Notes: generated by a model not told the origin, from the letters alone. A DNA stretch of 64,000 bases from UBA952 sp044361535 (GCA_044361535.1 JBIKIQ010000016.1:1-64000), one strand, 5' to 3'; shown: positions 46,319-56,417, numbered from the stretch's first letter. Made by a program: numbers and translations.

Positions 46319-47734
46319 TTAGGAAACTATTTTCGTTCGATAACCAAATAATTCAAAAAACTTAATTGCCTTAACGACCTCATCCGGAACATCCTCTTCC
46401 CAAGAAGAAGAACCAGATTTGATTTTGCTCAACACATCATCAGACCAAATACTCAACAATTTAGGATCGTATTTTTCAATTGGTACCATTTTATCATTTG
46501 CTTTCATATAATCTAAAAGTCCACGTAGATTATCCGCTATTTTAAAATTAGACAAGTCCAAAACTGAACCATCCTCTACATTCTTAGCAGGATAAACATA
46601 CAATTTTACATTGTGCCCGAATCCTCGTCCAAATGCCTCTAACAGTCCACCTGGCAAATTATCGTAATACCTTTCGTCAAATATTGAACTCAAATTGTAT
46701 ACCCCTAAAATTACGCCCAATAAATTTTCTTTAGTGATCGTAGTAAGGTATTCCATCATCTTGTAATGTTTCAAATAATTTGAAATCATCACCGTATATC
46801 CTAAAGAACCCAGCAATTCTGCTCGATCAACAAAATCTTTATCCGATATTTTGCCATCTGCTGTTAGGTCCTTAAGTGTTAATTCAAAAACAACTTCCAT
46901 TTTATTGGGATTGACTTGACTTTCTTTCAAAAACTGCTCTCTCCCTTTCTCTATCATATCAATGTGTACTTTGGTGACAGGTCGGAATCTACCACGCATA
47001 AGTAAGACATTTTTTTTGTACAAGGCTGTTGCTGGTTGTAAGACGTTTTTAGCTAAGTCAAACATCGTTGCATCGGTAAATCCTCTTTTTACAAGATTTA
47101 GAGCAATAATTCTATTATCAATGTTCTCAAAATCAGGACCAGATACTCGTAACATATCGATTTCCATTCTATCGCGTGGAAGACGATGCGTTAGATCAGT
47201 TAAAAAATCATCCAAATTATCGTTGTGAAAGTAGCATGCATGAATGATATTTACTCCTAAAATACCGAGTGCTTCTTGTTGCATTTTATTACTTGTATCA
47301 TGCATGATGACATGTAAAATGACATCATTGGGTGTTTTCTCTTCTTCTAATTGAAAACGCAACCCAACCCAACCTTGACCCTGATTAGTCTTGTGGTAAT
47401 TCAGTGATTCAACCGTGTTACAAAAAGCAAAAAATTTAGACTCCTTTGTCCTACTTGGCAATCTATTTTTTAAATGATTAAATTCCGTTTCGATCATTGT
47501 CACCAATCGTTCCTCACAAACGTACCTGGATGCCTCGCCATACATCGAATCAGATACTTTCATATCATACGCTGACAGTGTATATGCAATTGTTCCGGAA
47601 CTACCTCCTGCCTTAAAAAAGTTTGCAGCAACCTCTTGTCCTGCACCAATCTCAGCAAAGCAACCGTAGATATCTCTTCTGAGATTAATTTTTAAAGCCT
47701 TGTCTTCTGTAGTTAATCGAATATCTTGTTTCAT
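46319..47734 (-). CDS. conserved protein of unknown function (often misnamed TonB-dependent receptor)
   Basis: A 471-residue soluble protein with no signal peptide or beta-barrel pattern. Family features I recall from other Bacteroidetes are KINLRRDIYGCFAEIGAGQEVAANFFKAGG near the N-terminus and NDVILHVIMHD with ALGILGVN later. Databases often give it a receptor name, which the sequence does not support. The reaction is unknown. It is translated just before the WYL regulator gene. Confidence 0.65.
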   Translation of the reverse strand: MKQDIRLTTEDKALKINLRRDIYGCFAEIGAGQEVAANFFKAGGSSGTIAYTLSAYDMKVSDSMYGEASRYVCEERLVTMIETEFNHLKNRLPSRTKESKFFAFCNTVESLNYHKTNQGQGWVGLRFQLEEEKTPNDVILHVIMHDTSNKMQQEALGILGVNIIHACYFHNDNLDDFLTDLTHRLPRDRMEIDMLRVSGPDFENIDNRIIALNLVKRGFTDATMFDLAKNVLQPATALYKKNVLLMRGRFRPVTKVHIDMIEKGREQFLKESQVNPNKMEVVFELTLKDLTADGKISDKDFVDRAELLGSLGYTVMISNYLKHYKMMEYLTTITKENLLGVILGVYNLSSIFDERYYDNLPGGLLEAFGRGFGHNVKLYVYPAKNVEDGSVLDLSNFKIADNLRGLLDYMKANDKMVPIEKYDPKLLSIWSDDVLSKIKSGSSSWEEDVPDEVVKAIKFFELFGYRTKIVS

Positions 47735-47759
47735 GTATTAGCCTGATATATTGTCTTTT

Positions 47760-48836
47760 TTAATGAGGGTCCTTAAATTTCGGATTGTTAACGAAATTCT
47801 CATCCGTAAGAGTTAATAAGAATTTTTTTAGCAAATATTTTTCTTGTACGTCTAACTGAACCCCTCCTTGACTTCCGAATTCAATCAATGGATCTATAGT
47901 TGGACTCATATGAATTCCACTTGAATAATGTTCAATGACTTCATCCAAGGTTGAAAATCTCCCATCATGCATATACGGTGCTGTTAATGCAATATTTCTC
48001 AAGGTAGGCACTTTGAACTTGTAATTATCCTCTGGGTTATTGGTTACAGCGGCTCTACCTAAATCATTTAGAAAATTTGGAAGTAATCCGTTGTTGCTGA
48101 ATTTTTTCACCCGCATCAGAGGACCGTTGTGACAATGAAAACAATCTGCACCATTTAAACTTTTAAATAGATCATAACCCGCCCATTCTTCTGGATCAAT
48201 GGTTTGAAAAATAGATTGTTCAGTTGCACTCAAAGACATTCCGTTTTCATATTTATACATGACATCGTACTTGGATTGGCCAGAAATCATGGTTCGTATA
48301 AATTGAGCAATTGCCTTTGCAGCCTTCACTGAATCAATTCCACCTTCTCCAAAAGCTCTAAAAAATCGATTCCGGTAATTCATATCCTGATTTAACTTCG
48401 CAACAGCATTTTTCCATGTTTCATGCATCTCAATGGGATTGATAACCGGATCTAAGATTTGTTTTTCGAGAGTCGTCTCCCTACCGTCCCAAAAGAAAAA
48501 ATTCTCCCACCCCATATTTACTAAGGCCATTGATTGACGAGTTCCTTGAATGCCATCAATTCCTGTAGAGTATTGATTTGGATCTGAAAATGAATTCTCA
48601 GGCATGTGGCACGATGCACAACTCATCGAATTATCACCACTCAATTTTTTTTCATAGAACAAGTACCTTCCAAGGTCAACCCCTTCAACAGTCATCGGAT
48701 TATCTGTAGGAATAATCATATCCGGAAAATGAGATGGTATGTCTAAAACATAGGGCGTTGCCTTATATCCTACCCTATCCTTTCTACACGAAAAAACCAA
48801 AACAATCAGAAGAAAAACATATACTAAATATTTCAT
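47760..48836 (-). CDS. MbnH-like di-heme cytochrome c peroxidase/MauG family lipoprotein
   Basis: A 358-residue exported protein. The lipobox is VFSC (Cys 17), so it is a likely lipoprotein. Two c-type heme motifs are present: CASCH (73-77) and CFHCH (232-236). The surroundings fit the CCP/MauG family (YEKKLSGDNSMSCASCH, VPTLRNIALTAPYMHDG). Its start overlaps by one base the stop of the MbnP-like gene, as in MbnH/MbnP operons. MbnH oxidises a tryptophan of MbnP to kynurenine; that activity here is inferred from family and context. Peroxidase activity is the alternative. Confidence 0.85.
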   Translation of the reverse strand: MKYLVYVFLLIVLVFSCRKDRVGYKATPYVLDIPSHFPDMIIPTDNPMTVEGVDLGRYLFYEKKLSGDNSMSCASCHMPENSFSDPNQYSTGIDGIQGTRQSMALVNMGWENFFFWDGRETTLEKQILDPVINPIEMHETWKNAVAKLNQDMNYRNRFFRAFGEGGIDSVKAAKAIAQFIRTMISGQSKYDVMYKYENGMSLSATEQSIFQTIDPEEWAGYDLFKSLNGADCFHCHNGPLMRVKKFSNNGLLPNFLNDLGRAAVTNNPEDNYKFKVPTLRNIALTAPYMHDGRFSTLDEVIEHYSSGIHMSPTIDPLIEFGSQGGVQLDVQEKYLLKKFLLTLTDENFVNNPKFKDPH

Positions 48837-49591
48837 TAGTAAGCCATTAAAGATTGTTGAAAATTAGAAGTTACTTTTTCTGTTAATAACTGTTGACCTG
48901 AAGCAGTGTGAGTTAAAAATTGTGTTTTAAGATCAATTGGAGAAATTGGGTTGTGTAGAAACTTCCACAGATCTAACTTCAAGGGAAAGAGTTTTTCTGT
49001 AGCTGAAACAGTTTGCCATGTCACAGTTGGAAAAAAGAAATCTCTGCGATACATGTCTGTTCCGATGTGAAAACTAAAGCTATGGTCTAAATTATTTACA
49101 CCATCAGGAATCGTATCGACCTTGCCTTCTAGATTTATAAAAATATAACCCGCACTCCATCCCCAATGCATTGGTCCCGCATTGGAAATATTTAAAGGAC
49201 TATCATTTGGAAAAGCAGAAGGATCTGAATGGTTGAGAACTGAATCAACACCGATATATCCTTGTAAACTCGAAAATTTAGTGTAATCAGCTTTTGTTCT
49301 TGTTAACAACGAACCTGTTTCTCTAAAATCAAAAAAAGCAGATTCAACGAGGTTTGTACTTCCACTTTTAATCTTCGTAAGGTAGAATTTAACATCTGTA
49401 AATTTCACTTTGTATCCTTCTGGCGTTGTATATACAGAATCAAGTTGTACATTTTGTTGTCCAGCATTTAAATACGTGGGTTGAACCGTTATTTTTACGT
49501 AATTATCAACTGGTTGCGGCTCCGGGGATTTCTTTTTGCACGCAATTAAAACAACAATTAACGTAAAAATCCAAATAGTGTACTTTACCAT
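48836..49591 (-). CDS. MbnP family copper-binding lipoprotein
   Basis: A 251-residue lipoprotein (lipobox LIAC, Cys 18). The body matches the MbnP family: VKFTDVKFYLTKI, FFDFRET, then MHWGWSAGYIFINLEG (141-156) and FSFHIGTD (His 175). The Trp residues at 143 and 145 are candidates for the enzyme-made kynurenine that MbnP needs to bind copper; this is family knowledge. It is upstream of, and coupled with, the di-heme gene. No methanobactin genes are near. Confidence 0.82.
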   Translation of the reverse strand: MVKYTIWIFTLIVVLIACKKKSPEPQPVDNYVKITVQPTYLNAGQQNVQLDSVYTTPEGYKVKFTDVKFYLTKIKSGSTNLVESAFFDFRETGSLLTRTKADYTKFSSLQGYIGVDSVLNHSDPSAFPNDSPLNISNAGPMHWGWSAGYIFINLEGKVDTIPDGVNNLDHSFSFHIGTDMYRRDFFFPTVTWQTVSATEKLFPLKLDLWKFLHNPISPIDLKTQFLTHTASGQQLLTEKVTSNFQQSLMAY

Positions 49592-49658
49592 GTTATATCC
49601 TTTAATTTTTTCGTAACTTTAGAAAACATTAAACTTTTACGAATTTACAAGAAAATAG

Positions 49659-52600
49659 ATGAATCAACAAATTGAAAAACCTCTTTTGATCCTAAATGCT
49701 TCTGCCGGAAGTGGAAAAACCTACAATTTAGTATATCAATACCTAAAAATCCTTCTTCAAACGGAGCATTCCTTTCAGGATTTTAGGCATATTTTGGCGA
49801 TGACTTTCACAAATAAAGCTGCAAATGAAATGAAAGAACGTGTTCTGAATGCATTGGATAATATGTCTAGATCAACGTTAGCAGAACCTGTTCAGGATGC
49901 ACTATCAATTTTTGAAAAGTTAGAATTAGATTTAACTATTGATCGTCAAACGCTTATTCATCGTGCTAAAAAATCATTGCGTTCTTTATTGCATAACTAC
50001 GAGGACTTTCATGTTATGACAATCGATAAATTTAACTTAAAACTCATTCGAAATTTTAGTCGCGACCTTGACCTACCTGGGCAATTTGATGTCGAAATGA
50101 ATACCGATCGACTAGTAGAAAAATTGGTGGACAATTTACTCAATAAAATAGGCGAACACGAGGCAGAGGAATTAACTGATTTGGTGTTCTCTTTTGCAAA
50201 GAGCAATTTGGATGACGGGGAGAAATGGGATGTAAAACAAATTCTGGTTGAATTTGCAAAGATTTTGACAAAGGAAAGTGTACTCCCAAAAATTGAAAAA
50301 ATCACGTCAAAAAAATACGAAGTAGCCGAATTCTCCAATCTCAATAGTCGCAGAAAATGGTTGAGTGATGAACTTTCTCGTAAAGCAAAAGGTGTCTATG
50401 CCATAGTTCTAAACCAAGGAATGGATTCAGAAAGAGTTCCTAATAAATCCACAGCATTTAATCAACTGGTAAAACTAAAAAATGGATCTTCCTTTTTTGG
50501 AAAGAATCCGATTAGCCCATCCTATTTCACTGCCCTGGTTGGTGAACAAAAAAAAGGACATTTTACTCCTGTGGAATTTCAAGAGGCCTTAACTGCATTT
50601 GTTCATTTTCATCAGTCACATGTGAAAGAATTTCAAGTAATCCATTTACTTGTCAAGAATTTTCACAGTATGGCCTTGTTAAAATTCATGTCTAACTTTT
50701 TAGAGGAAATCAAACAACAAGATCAAATCATTCAAATATCGGAATTCAATAAACTAATATCAGATTTGATTCAACAATCACATGCACCCTACATATATGA
50801 GCGAATAGGCACACGATTTAAGCATTACTTATTGGATGAATTTCAAGATACATCGCGCATGCAATGGCTCAATTTAATTCCGTTAGTTGAAGAATCACTT
50901 TCTCACAATCAATTAAATTTTATCGTAGGGGATCCAAAACAATCTATTTATCGTTTTAGAAACGGTGTTGCCCAGCAATTTGTCGCACTTCCACGGATTT
51001 ACAACCCAGAAAACTCTAGCGAGTTGGAACAGAAATCAGACTTTTTTGAAAGACAAGGCGAATGTAAACCTTTGCTCGAAAATAGACGATCCGCCCAGGA
51101 GGTAGTGAAATTCAACAATCTCTTCTTCGAAAAAATGAAATATCGACTGGATGAAGAATCTCAAAAATTCTACAACCCAGTTAGCCAAACACCAACCTCT
51201 AAATCTAATGGCTATGTTTCAATCATTTCAGCCAAGGAAAAAATTACTTTAGAAAGTAGAATTGATAAAATTGTTGAAATAATTCATAATTGCGATGAAT
51301 CGGGATACAAGCGAAGTGATATCTGTATTTTGGGTGATAAAAACAAAGAACTAAATTCTTGGGCAATTGAATTATTGAATCGAGAAATACCTGTTGTCTC
51401 CTCAGATTCTCTTTTTGTAAATAATGATTCACGCGTGCGATTGACGATTTCTTATCTTAAGCTTCGTCTAGATCCTAAAAATGCAACTGAAACTAAAAAA
51501 TTTGCGGATTTATTTTTCAAAATTACGCCCAATAAAACACAAGCTGATTATTGGAAATATTTCATTGAAAAAGAATACAATGGAAAAAAATATCGCCAAT
51601 TCGATCAGAATAGTTTTATTTCTGAGAATTTTACAAGTTCCGAATCCTTTTACTGTCAATACGAAACCATTTATAGTCTTTTACAGAAATTTTACCGCAT
51701 GATGGGATGGTTTGAAGAAACGAATCCCTATTTGCACCATTTGGCAGATGTGGTTTATAATTTCGAGCAAAAAAACTCCAGTGATTTAAAAGGATTCTTG
51801 GATCATTATAAAAAGGACAATGAAAAAATGACTGTTTTACTTCCTGAATCGGAAAAATCCATTCAACTAATGACTGTCCACAAAGCAAAAGGTTTGGAGT
51901 TTCCCGTGGTTATTTTGCCAAACTTAGATTTTAGTACGGATGTAAAAGGATTCTCGAAACATTTGATTGAAATAGAAGATTCGATTATTTATACTTCTTT
52001 AAGTAAAGACCATGCTGTGCAAGAAATAGCGAATGCACACAGTGTAGAAAAAAATCAAATTTTAACAGACAAAGTAAATTTATGTTATGTTGCCTTGACT
52101 AGACCTAGAGAGAGACTCTATGCGTTTAACTTTTTTCAGAAAACCTATCTAGGAAGTTTAATTCATTCCGTTCTTGAGGAAATAACCGGAACATCCGAGC
52201 CAGGTTTACTAGAATTTACCTCGGGCAATGAAGAACAAAACCCTAAAGCCAGTGTAAGTTCAAAAAAATCTGATTTTTATGAACCTAAAGTAATTTCAGA
52301 CAATTTATGGTTTCCTGAAATCGCTATTAGAGAAGATAATTTGGCGAATGAACTCTCCAATGAACAGAAATTTGGAAATGCTTTTCACTTGGTTATGTCT
52401 CATTGTGATTCAACCCAAATTATTGCAAATACAATTCAAAAATTAAGTGTTGAAGATAAAATTCCTTTGGAATATGCAGCCGAATTAACAAAAAAAGCAG
52501 AAAGGACCTTTCAGAAGCTAGCCGAGAAAAAAATCTTTGAAGGAAAGGTGAAAATTTACAATGAATCAACGATAATCTCTTCTATTGACTCAATAAAACG

Positions 52601-52787
52601 TCCGGATAAAATTATTTTGAAAGACAATGAAACAATTATCATTGATTTCAAAACTGGTAACAAAAAAGAGAAAGACCTAAAACAAATCAAAGAATACGTT
52701 AGCGTCTTAAATGAAATGGAATTACCTTCTATCAAAGCATTTTTATTTTATACTTCATCAGAAGAATTAGTGGAAGTTGGCAATTAG
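49659..52787 (+). CDS. UvrD-type helicase with C-terminal PD-(D/E)XK nuclease (AddA/RecB-like)
   Basis: A 1042-residue DNA-repair protein. The helicase P-loop is ASAGSGKTY (14-22); TFTNKAANEMKERV, LLDEFQDTSRMQW (Walker B), VGDPKQSIYRFR, VHKAKGLEFPV and YVALTRPRERLY follow in order. The end has an IIDFKTG nuclease core. This is the AddA/RecB architecture, which unwinds and trims double-strand ends for recombination. No AddB gene is adjacent. It is divergent from mbnP and followed after 39 bases by recJ. Confidence 0.88.
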   Translation: MNQQIEKPLLILNASAGSGKTYNLVYQYLKILLQTEHSFQDFRHILAMTFTNKAANEMKERVLNALDNMSRSTLAEPVQDALSIFEKLELDLTIDRQTLIHRAKKSLRSLLHNYEDFHVMTIDKFNLKLIRNFSRDLDLPGQFDVEMNTDRLVEKLVDNLLNKIGEHEAEELTDLVFSFAKSNLDDGEKWDVKQILVEFAKILTKESVLPKIEKITSKKYEVAEFSNLNSRRKWLSDELSRKAKGVYAIVLNQGMDSERVPNKSTAFNQLVKLKNGSSFFGKNPISPSYFTALVGEQKKGHFTPVEFQEALTAFVHFHQSHVKEFQVIHLLVKNFHSMALLKFMSNFLEEIKQQDQIIQISEFNKLISDLIQQSHAPYIYERIGTRFKHYLLDEFQDTSRMQWLNLIPLVEESLSHNQLNFIVGDPKQSIYRFRNGVAQQFVALPRIYNPENSSELEQKSDFFERQGECKPLLENRRSAQEVVKFNNLFFEKMKYRLDEESQKFYNPVSQTPTSKSNGYVSIISAKEKITLESRIDKIVEIIHNCDESGYKRSDICILGDKNKELNSWAIELLNREIPVVSSDSLFVNNDSRVRLTISYLKLRLDPKNATETKKFADLFFKITPNKTQADYWKYFIEKEYNGKKYRQFDQNSFISENFTSSESFYCQYETIYSLLQKFYRMMGWFEETNPYLHHLADVVYNFEQKNSSDLKGFLDHYKKDNEKMTVLLPESEKSIQLMTVHKAKGLEFPVVILPNLDFSTDVKGFSKHLIEIEDSIIYTSLSKDHAVQEIANAHSVEKNQILTDKVNLCYVALTRPRERLYAFNFFQKTYLGSLIHSVLEEITGTSEPGLLEFTSGNEEQNPKASVSSKKSDFYEPKVISDNLWFPEIAIREDNLANELSNEQKFGNAFHLVMSHCDSTQIIANTIQKLSVEDKIPLEYAAELTKKAERTFQKLAEKKIFEGKVKIYNESTIISSIDSIKRPDKIILKDNETIIIDFKTGNKKEKDLKQIKEYVSVLNEMELPSIKAFLFYTSSEELVEVGN

Positions 52788-52826
52788 TTGACAATTATTT
52801 TGTAACTTAAAGTAAAATTGTGGAGA

Positions 52827-54551
52827 ATGAATAAGAAGTGGATATTGCATTCAGCACCTTCAAGTGCTGAAGTTGAAAGACTGAAAGTTGAATTAAAGGT
52901 TAATGATATAATTGCCAAGTTACTATTACAAAAAGGGATAGATTCTATTGAGAAAGCTGAACAGTTTTTACGCCCCAAACTTGCTGATTTACATAATCCT
53001 TTTTTGATGAAGCATATGACGCAAGCTGTTGAATTAGTGAACAAAACTATACAACAAAATGGAAAAATATTATTTTTCGGTGATTACGATGTAGATGGCA
53101 CAACGGCTGTTTCATTGATGTATTTGAGCCTACTTCCTCACTATTCGAATATTTCATATTACATACCCGATCGATATACGGAAGGATATGGAATAAGTAA
53201 AAAAGGCATTGATTATGCAATTGAAAATAAGTACGCATTAGTTATTTCTTTAGATTGCGGCATAAAATCGATAGATCTAATCACTTATGCACGAGAAAAT
53301 GGATTGGATTTTATTGTTTGTGACCATCACCAACCAGGCCCAGAAATACCCAATTGTATAGTTCTTGACCCTAAACGAAATGATTGTGAATATCCGTTCA
53401 AAGAATTGTCCGGCTGTGGGGTTGGGTTTAAACTACTTCAAGCTTTGTATTCCAAAAACCAATGGGAAGAAACTGAATTACTTCAAAACCTAGATTTAGT
53501 TGCAATTAGTATTGGTGCTGATATCGTTTCTGTAACAGATGAGAATCGTATCCTAGCAAAGTTTGGATTAAAACAACTCAATGAAGCGCCGAGAACTGCT
53601 TTCAAAGAACTAATTGAATTATCGGGAAGGAAATTCCCATTGAATTTAACCGATGTTGTTTTCACAATTGCGCCTCGAATTAATGCAGCGGGTCGTTTAC
53701 GTAGCGGAAAATTTGCCGTAGACTTGATGGTTTCAACGAACCACGAAGAAATGATTCAAATTGCAGAGGAAATAAATCAAGACAACAAAAATAGAAGAGA
53801 AATTGATACCCAAATCACTCAAGAAGCTTTGCAGCAAATAGAGAGTGATGCTTCCTTTCAGCATAAAAAATCAACAGTAGTTTTTAATCCAAACTGGCAC
53901 AAAGGAGTTGTTGGAATTGTCGCATCAAGATTGATTGAAAAACACTACCGACCGACAATCGTTTTGACTAAATCTAATGGCTTGATAACAGGTTCAGCAA
54001 GAAGTATTGATAATTTCAATTTGTACGAGGCGATCGATAATTGTTCAGAATTATTAGAGCAATTTGGTGGTCACGAACACGCGGCAGGATTATCCCTGAA
54101 AGAAGAAAATTTAGCTCTGTTTATCGAACGATTTGACAAAGAGGTTCAGTCTAGAATTGGATCTCATAATCAATACCCAACTCAAACAATCGATTTAGAA
54201 ATCAATTTTAATGATTTGTTTTTACCCCAGGAGAATCGAACAAAAATTCCACGATTAAAAACGATACTAGAATATTTTGAACCACATGGTCCAGGTAATA
54301 TGAAACCCGTTTTTCTGACAAAAAATCTATTCACTAAAAGCAGTAGAGTTCTGAAAGAAAGTCACTTAAAAATCGAATGTTTACAGCCTAACTTCGATTT
54401 AGTCATGGAAGCTATTGCATTCAATATGGTAGAAAAAGAAAGTGAAATTGCGAAAGGCATTCCTTATCAAATGGCCTATTCATTAGAGATAAATTCATTT
54501 CGAGATCGACAAACACTTCAATTGAATGTGAAGGATATTCGGGAGCATTAA
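52827..54551 (+). CDS. recJ: single-stranded-DNA exonuclease RecJ
   Basis: A 574-residue 5'-3' exonuclease. ATG 52827 is preferred to the TTG three codons upstream. Motifs: GDYDVDG (DHH motif I), LDCGIKS, CDHHQPG (motif III, DHH), ISIGADIV, and in the DHHA1 domain GGHEHAAG. All metal-binding residues appear present. It follows the AddA-like gene and probably works with it in recombination and repair. Its end is near the hairpin at 54558. Confidence 0.95.
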   Translation: MNKKWILHSAPSSAEVERLKVELKVNDIIAKLLLQKGIDSIEKAEQFLRPKLADLHNPFLMKHMTQAVELVNKTIQQNGKILFFGDYDVDGTTAVSLMYLSLLPHYSNISYYIPDRYTEGYGISKKGIDYAIENKYALVISLDCGIKSIDLITYARENGLDFIVCDHHQPGPEIPNCIVLDPKRNDCEYPFKELSGCGVGFKLLQALYSKNQWEETELLQNLDLVAISIGADIVSVTDENRILAKFGLKQLNEAPRTAFKELIELSGRKFPLNLTDVVFTIAPRINAAGRLRSGKFAVDLMVSTNHEEMIQIAEEINQDNKNRREIDTQITQEALQQIESDASFQHKKSTVVFNPNWHKGVVGIVASRLIEKHYRPTIVLTKSNGLITGSARSIDNFNLYEAIDNCSELLEQFGGHEHAAGLSLKEENLALFIERFDKEVQSRIGSHNQYPTQTIDLEINFNDLFLPQENRTKIPRLKTILEYFEPHGPGNMKPVFLTKNLFTKSSRVLKESHLKIECLQPNFDLVMEAIAFNMVEKESEIAKGIPYQMAYSLEINSFRDRQTLQLNVKDIREH

Positions 54552-54581
54552 AATAAAAAATCCCCGTGTTACAGGGGATTT
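54552..54581 (-). terminator. Rho-independent terminator for the thiolase gene
   Basis: Stem AAATCCCC / GGGGATTT (54558-54565 and 54574-54581). On the minus strand it is followed by a T-rich run, so it ends transcripts of the thiolase gene that reads toward it. On the plus strand it lacks a T run. Confidence 0.75.
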
Positions 54582-54601
54582 AAAACTAAATAAAAAATAA
54601 T

Positions 54602-55783
54602 CTACAAATTCTCAATCACCATTGCAGATGCTCCTCCTCCTCCATTACAGATTCCAGCAGCACCGATTTTAGCATTGTTTTGTTTCAATACGTTAATTAA
54701 GGTAACAATAACACGTGAACCTGAATTTCCAAGCGGATGACCTAAAGCCACGGCTCCTCCATTCACATCTACTTTTGAAGGATCTAAACCTAAAATTTTC
54801 ATATTTGCTAACCCGACTACTGAAAATGCTTGGTTCAACTCCCAATAATCAACATCAGAAGTTTTTAAACCTGCTTTCTCTAATGCTTTAGGAACAGCAA
54901 TTGACGGAGCAGTGGTAAACCATTCTGGAGCTTGAGCAGCGTCTGCATAACTTACAATTTTTGCAATTGGTTTAAGGCCATACTTTTCAACTGCTTCCGC
55001 AGATGCTAATACAAGAGCAGATGCACCGTCATTTAACGTAGATGCATTTGCAGCAGTAATTGTTCCGTCCTTGTCAAATGCCGGTTTTAACCCAGGAATT
55101 TTATCTAAAAATACATTTTTATACTCTTCGTCTTCACTCACCAAGATCGGATCCCCTTTGCGTTGAGGTACTGAAACAGGTACAATCTCATTGTCAAATC
55201 TTCCTGCTTTCCATGCCTCTGCTGCTCTCGTGTATGAAGTAATTGCAAAATTGTCTTGATCTTCTCTGGAGATATTGTATTCTTTCGCACAAAGCTCTGC
55301 GCAATTCCCCATAGGAACTTTGTTATACACATCCAACAAACCGTCTTTTGTAATTCCATCCAACATGGTGATATTTCCAAATTTTGTCCCATTTCTACCA
55401 TCGACATAATGTGGCGTTTGAGACATGTTTTCCATTCCACCAACCACAACCACATGATTGTCACCCGCTAAAATTGTTTGAGCACCAAGCATAATAGATT
55501 TCATACCTGAAGCACAAACTTTATTTACAGTTGTACATGGAACATTTTGATTCAATCCTGCACCTAATGCCGCTTGACGAGCTGGTGCCTGACCAACACC
55601 CGCTTGAAGAACATTACCCATAAAAACTTCATCGATTGCTTCAACAGGAACAGATGACCTTTCCAATGCACCCTTGATTGCTACTGACCCCAATTGCGTT
55701 GCAGGAATCGAAGCAAAGGCTCCTAAAAACGAACCCATGGGAGTTCTAACTGCTGAAATAATATACACTTCTTTTTTTGACAT
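54602..55783 (-). CDS. acetyl-CoA C-acetyltransferase (thiolase)
   Basis: A 393-residue thiolase that joins or cleaves acetyl-CoA and acetoacetyl-CoA. Active Cys is C90 in NKVCASGMKS; GHPLGNSG gives the His; CNGGGGASA near the end gives the second Cys. Length and motifs are normal. It stands alone, facing recJ and divergent from tatA. Biosynthetic or degradative direction cannot be told. Confidence 0.93.
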   Translation of the reverse strand: MSKKEVYIISAVRTPMGSFLGAFASIPATQLGSVAIKGALERSSVPVEAIDEVFMGNVLQAGVGQAPARQAALGAGLNQNVPCTTVNKVCASGMKSIMLGAQTILAGDNHVVVVGGMENMSQTPHYVDGRNGTKFGNITMLDGITKDGLLDVYNKVPMGNCAELCAKEYNISREDQDNFAITSYTRAAEAWKAGRFDNEIVPVSVPQRKGDPILVSEDEEYKNVFLDKIPGLKPAFDKDGTITAANASTLNDGASALVLASAEAVEKYGLKPIAKIVSYADAAQAPEWFTTAPSIAVPKALEKAGLKTSDVDYWELNQAFSVVGLANMKILGLDPSKVDVNGGAVALGHPLGNSGSRVIVTLINVLKQNNAKIGAAGICNGGGGASAMVIENL

Positions 55784-55918
55784 ACTTCTAAATTTTGTGC
55801 TGCGAAGATAACCAATTCAATGAAATAATAAACGAATACTTAGTTCAAAATGACCTAAAAATCGCGGTGAAAAACACAAAAATCTCTACTATTTTGTAAA
55901 AAGTAAAGCAATTTAATC

Positions 55919-55948
55919 TTGTTAACTCTGTTATTAATTGTAAATTTG
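55919..55948 (+). promoter_or_regulatory. Bacteroidetes-type promoter for tatA, very close to its start
   Basis: TTG at 55919-55921 and TAAATTTG at 55941-55948 are 19 bases apart. Four bases separate the box from the GTG at 55953, as at 43039-43044, so the transcript may be leaderless. Confidence 0.65.
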
Positions 55949-55952
55949 TTCT

Positions 55953-56417
55953 GTGATTACAAACTCCATATTGCCTCTGTTTTTAAGCGACGTTTCAGGA
56001 ACCGAAGTACTTGTAATTTTTCTTTTTATTCTAATATTTTTTGGTTCTAAGAGCATTCCTACTATGGCCCGCACATTTGGAAGAGCTATGAGAGAAATAA
56101 GAAATGCGTCAGCAGACTTGCAAAATGAAATTAAAAAATCTGGATTAGATGTCAAAAATGACTTGAATTTATCCGCAATAATTCAAAAAACGGAAGAAGA
56201 ATTTCAACAACCATTAGACCAAGTTATGGTGGATATCAAAGAAACTGTGCATTACGGAAGTGCTAATTTGAATGAAGCTGCCGATAATCTTAATGAAACA
56301 ATTCCTTCTTCTATTGAAAATTCTGAAAAAGAAATTGAAACAAAAACCAAATTAGATCAAGAAAAGTCGGATACAGGAATATCTGAATCAGAAATTAAAA
56401 ACGAATCGAATGGCTAA
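55953..56417 (+). CDS. tatA: twin-arginine translocase subunit TatA/TatE
   Basis: A 154-residue protein. It has one membrane helix (about 18-35, VLVIFLFILIFFG) preceded by the conserved SGTE and followed by an amphipathic helix (SKSIPTMARTFGRAMREIR). It forms the pore of the Tat export system for folded proteins. The GTG start at 55953 gives the usual short N-terminus. The C-terminal half is long, acidic and Lys/Glu-rich. It overlaps purE by 8 bases. tatC is not in the window. Confidence 0.88.
   Translation: MITNSILPLFLSDVSGTEVLVIFLFILIFFGSKSIPTMARTFGRAMREIRNASADLQNEIKKSGLDVKNDLNLSAIIQKTEEEFQQPLDQVMVDIKETVHYGSANLNEAADNLNETIPSSIENSEKEIETKTKLDQEKSDTGISESEIKNESNG

Noticed and set aside
54558..54581. 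Hairpin as terminator of recJ
   Set aside because: The T-rich run follows the stem only on the minus strand, so it fits the thiolase gene better.
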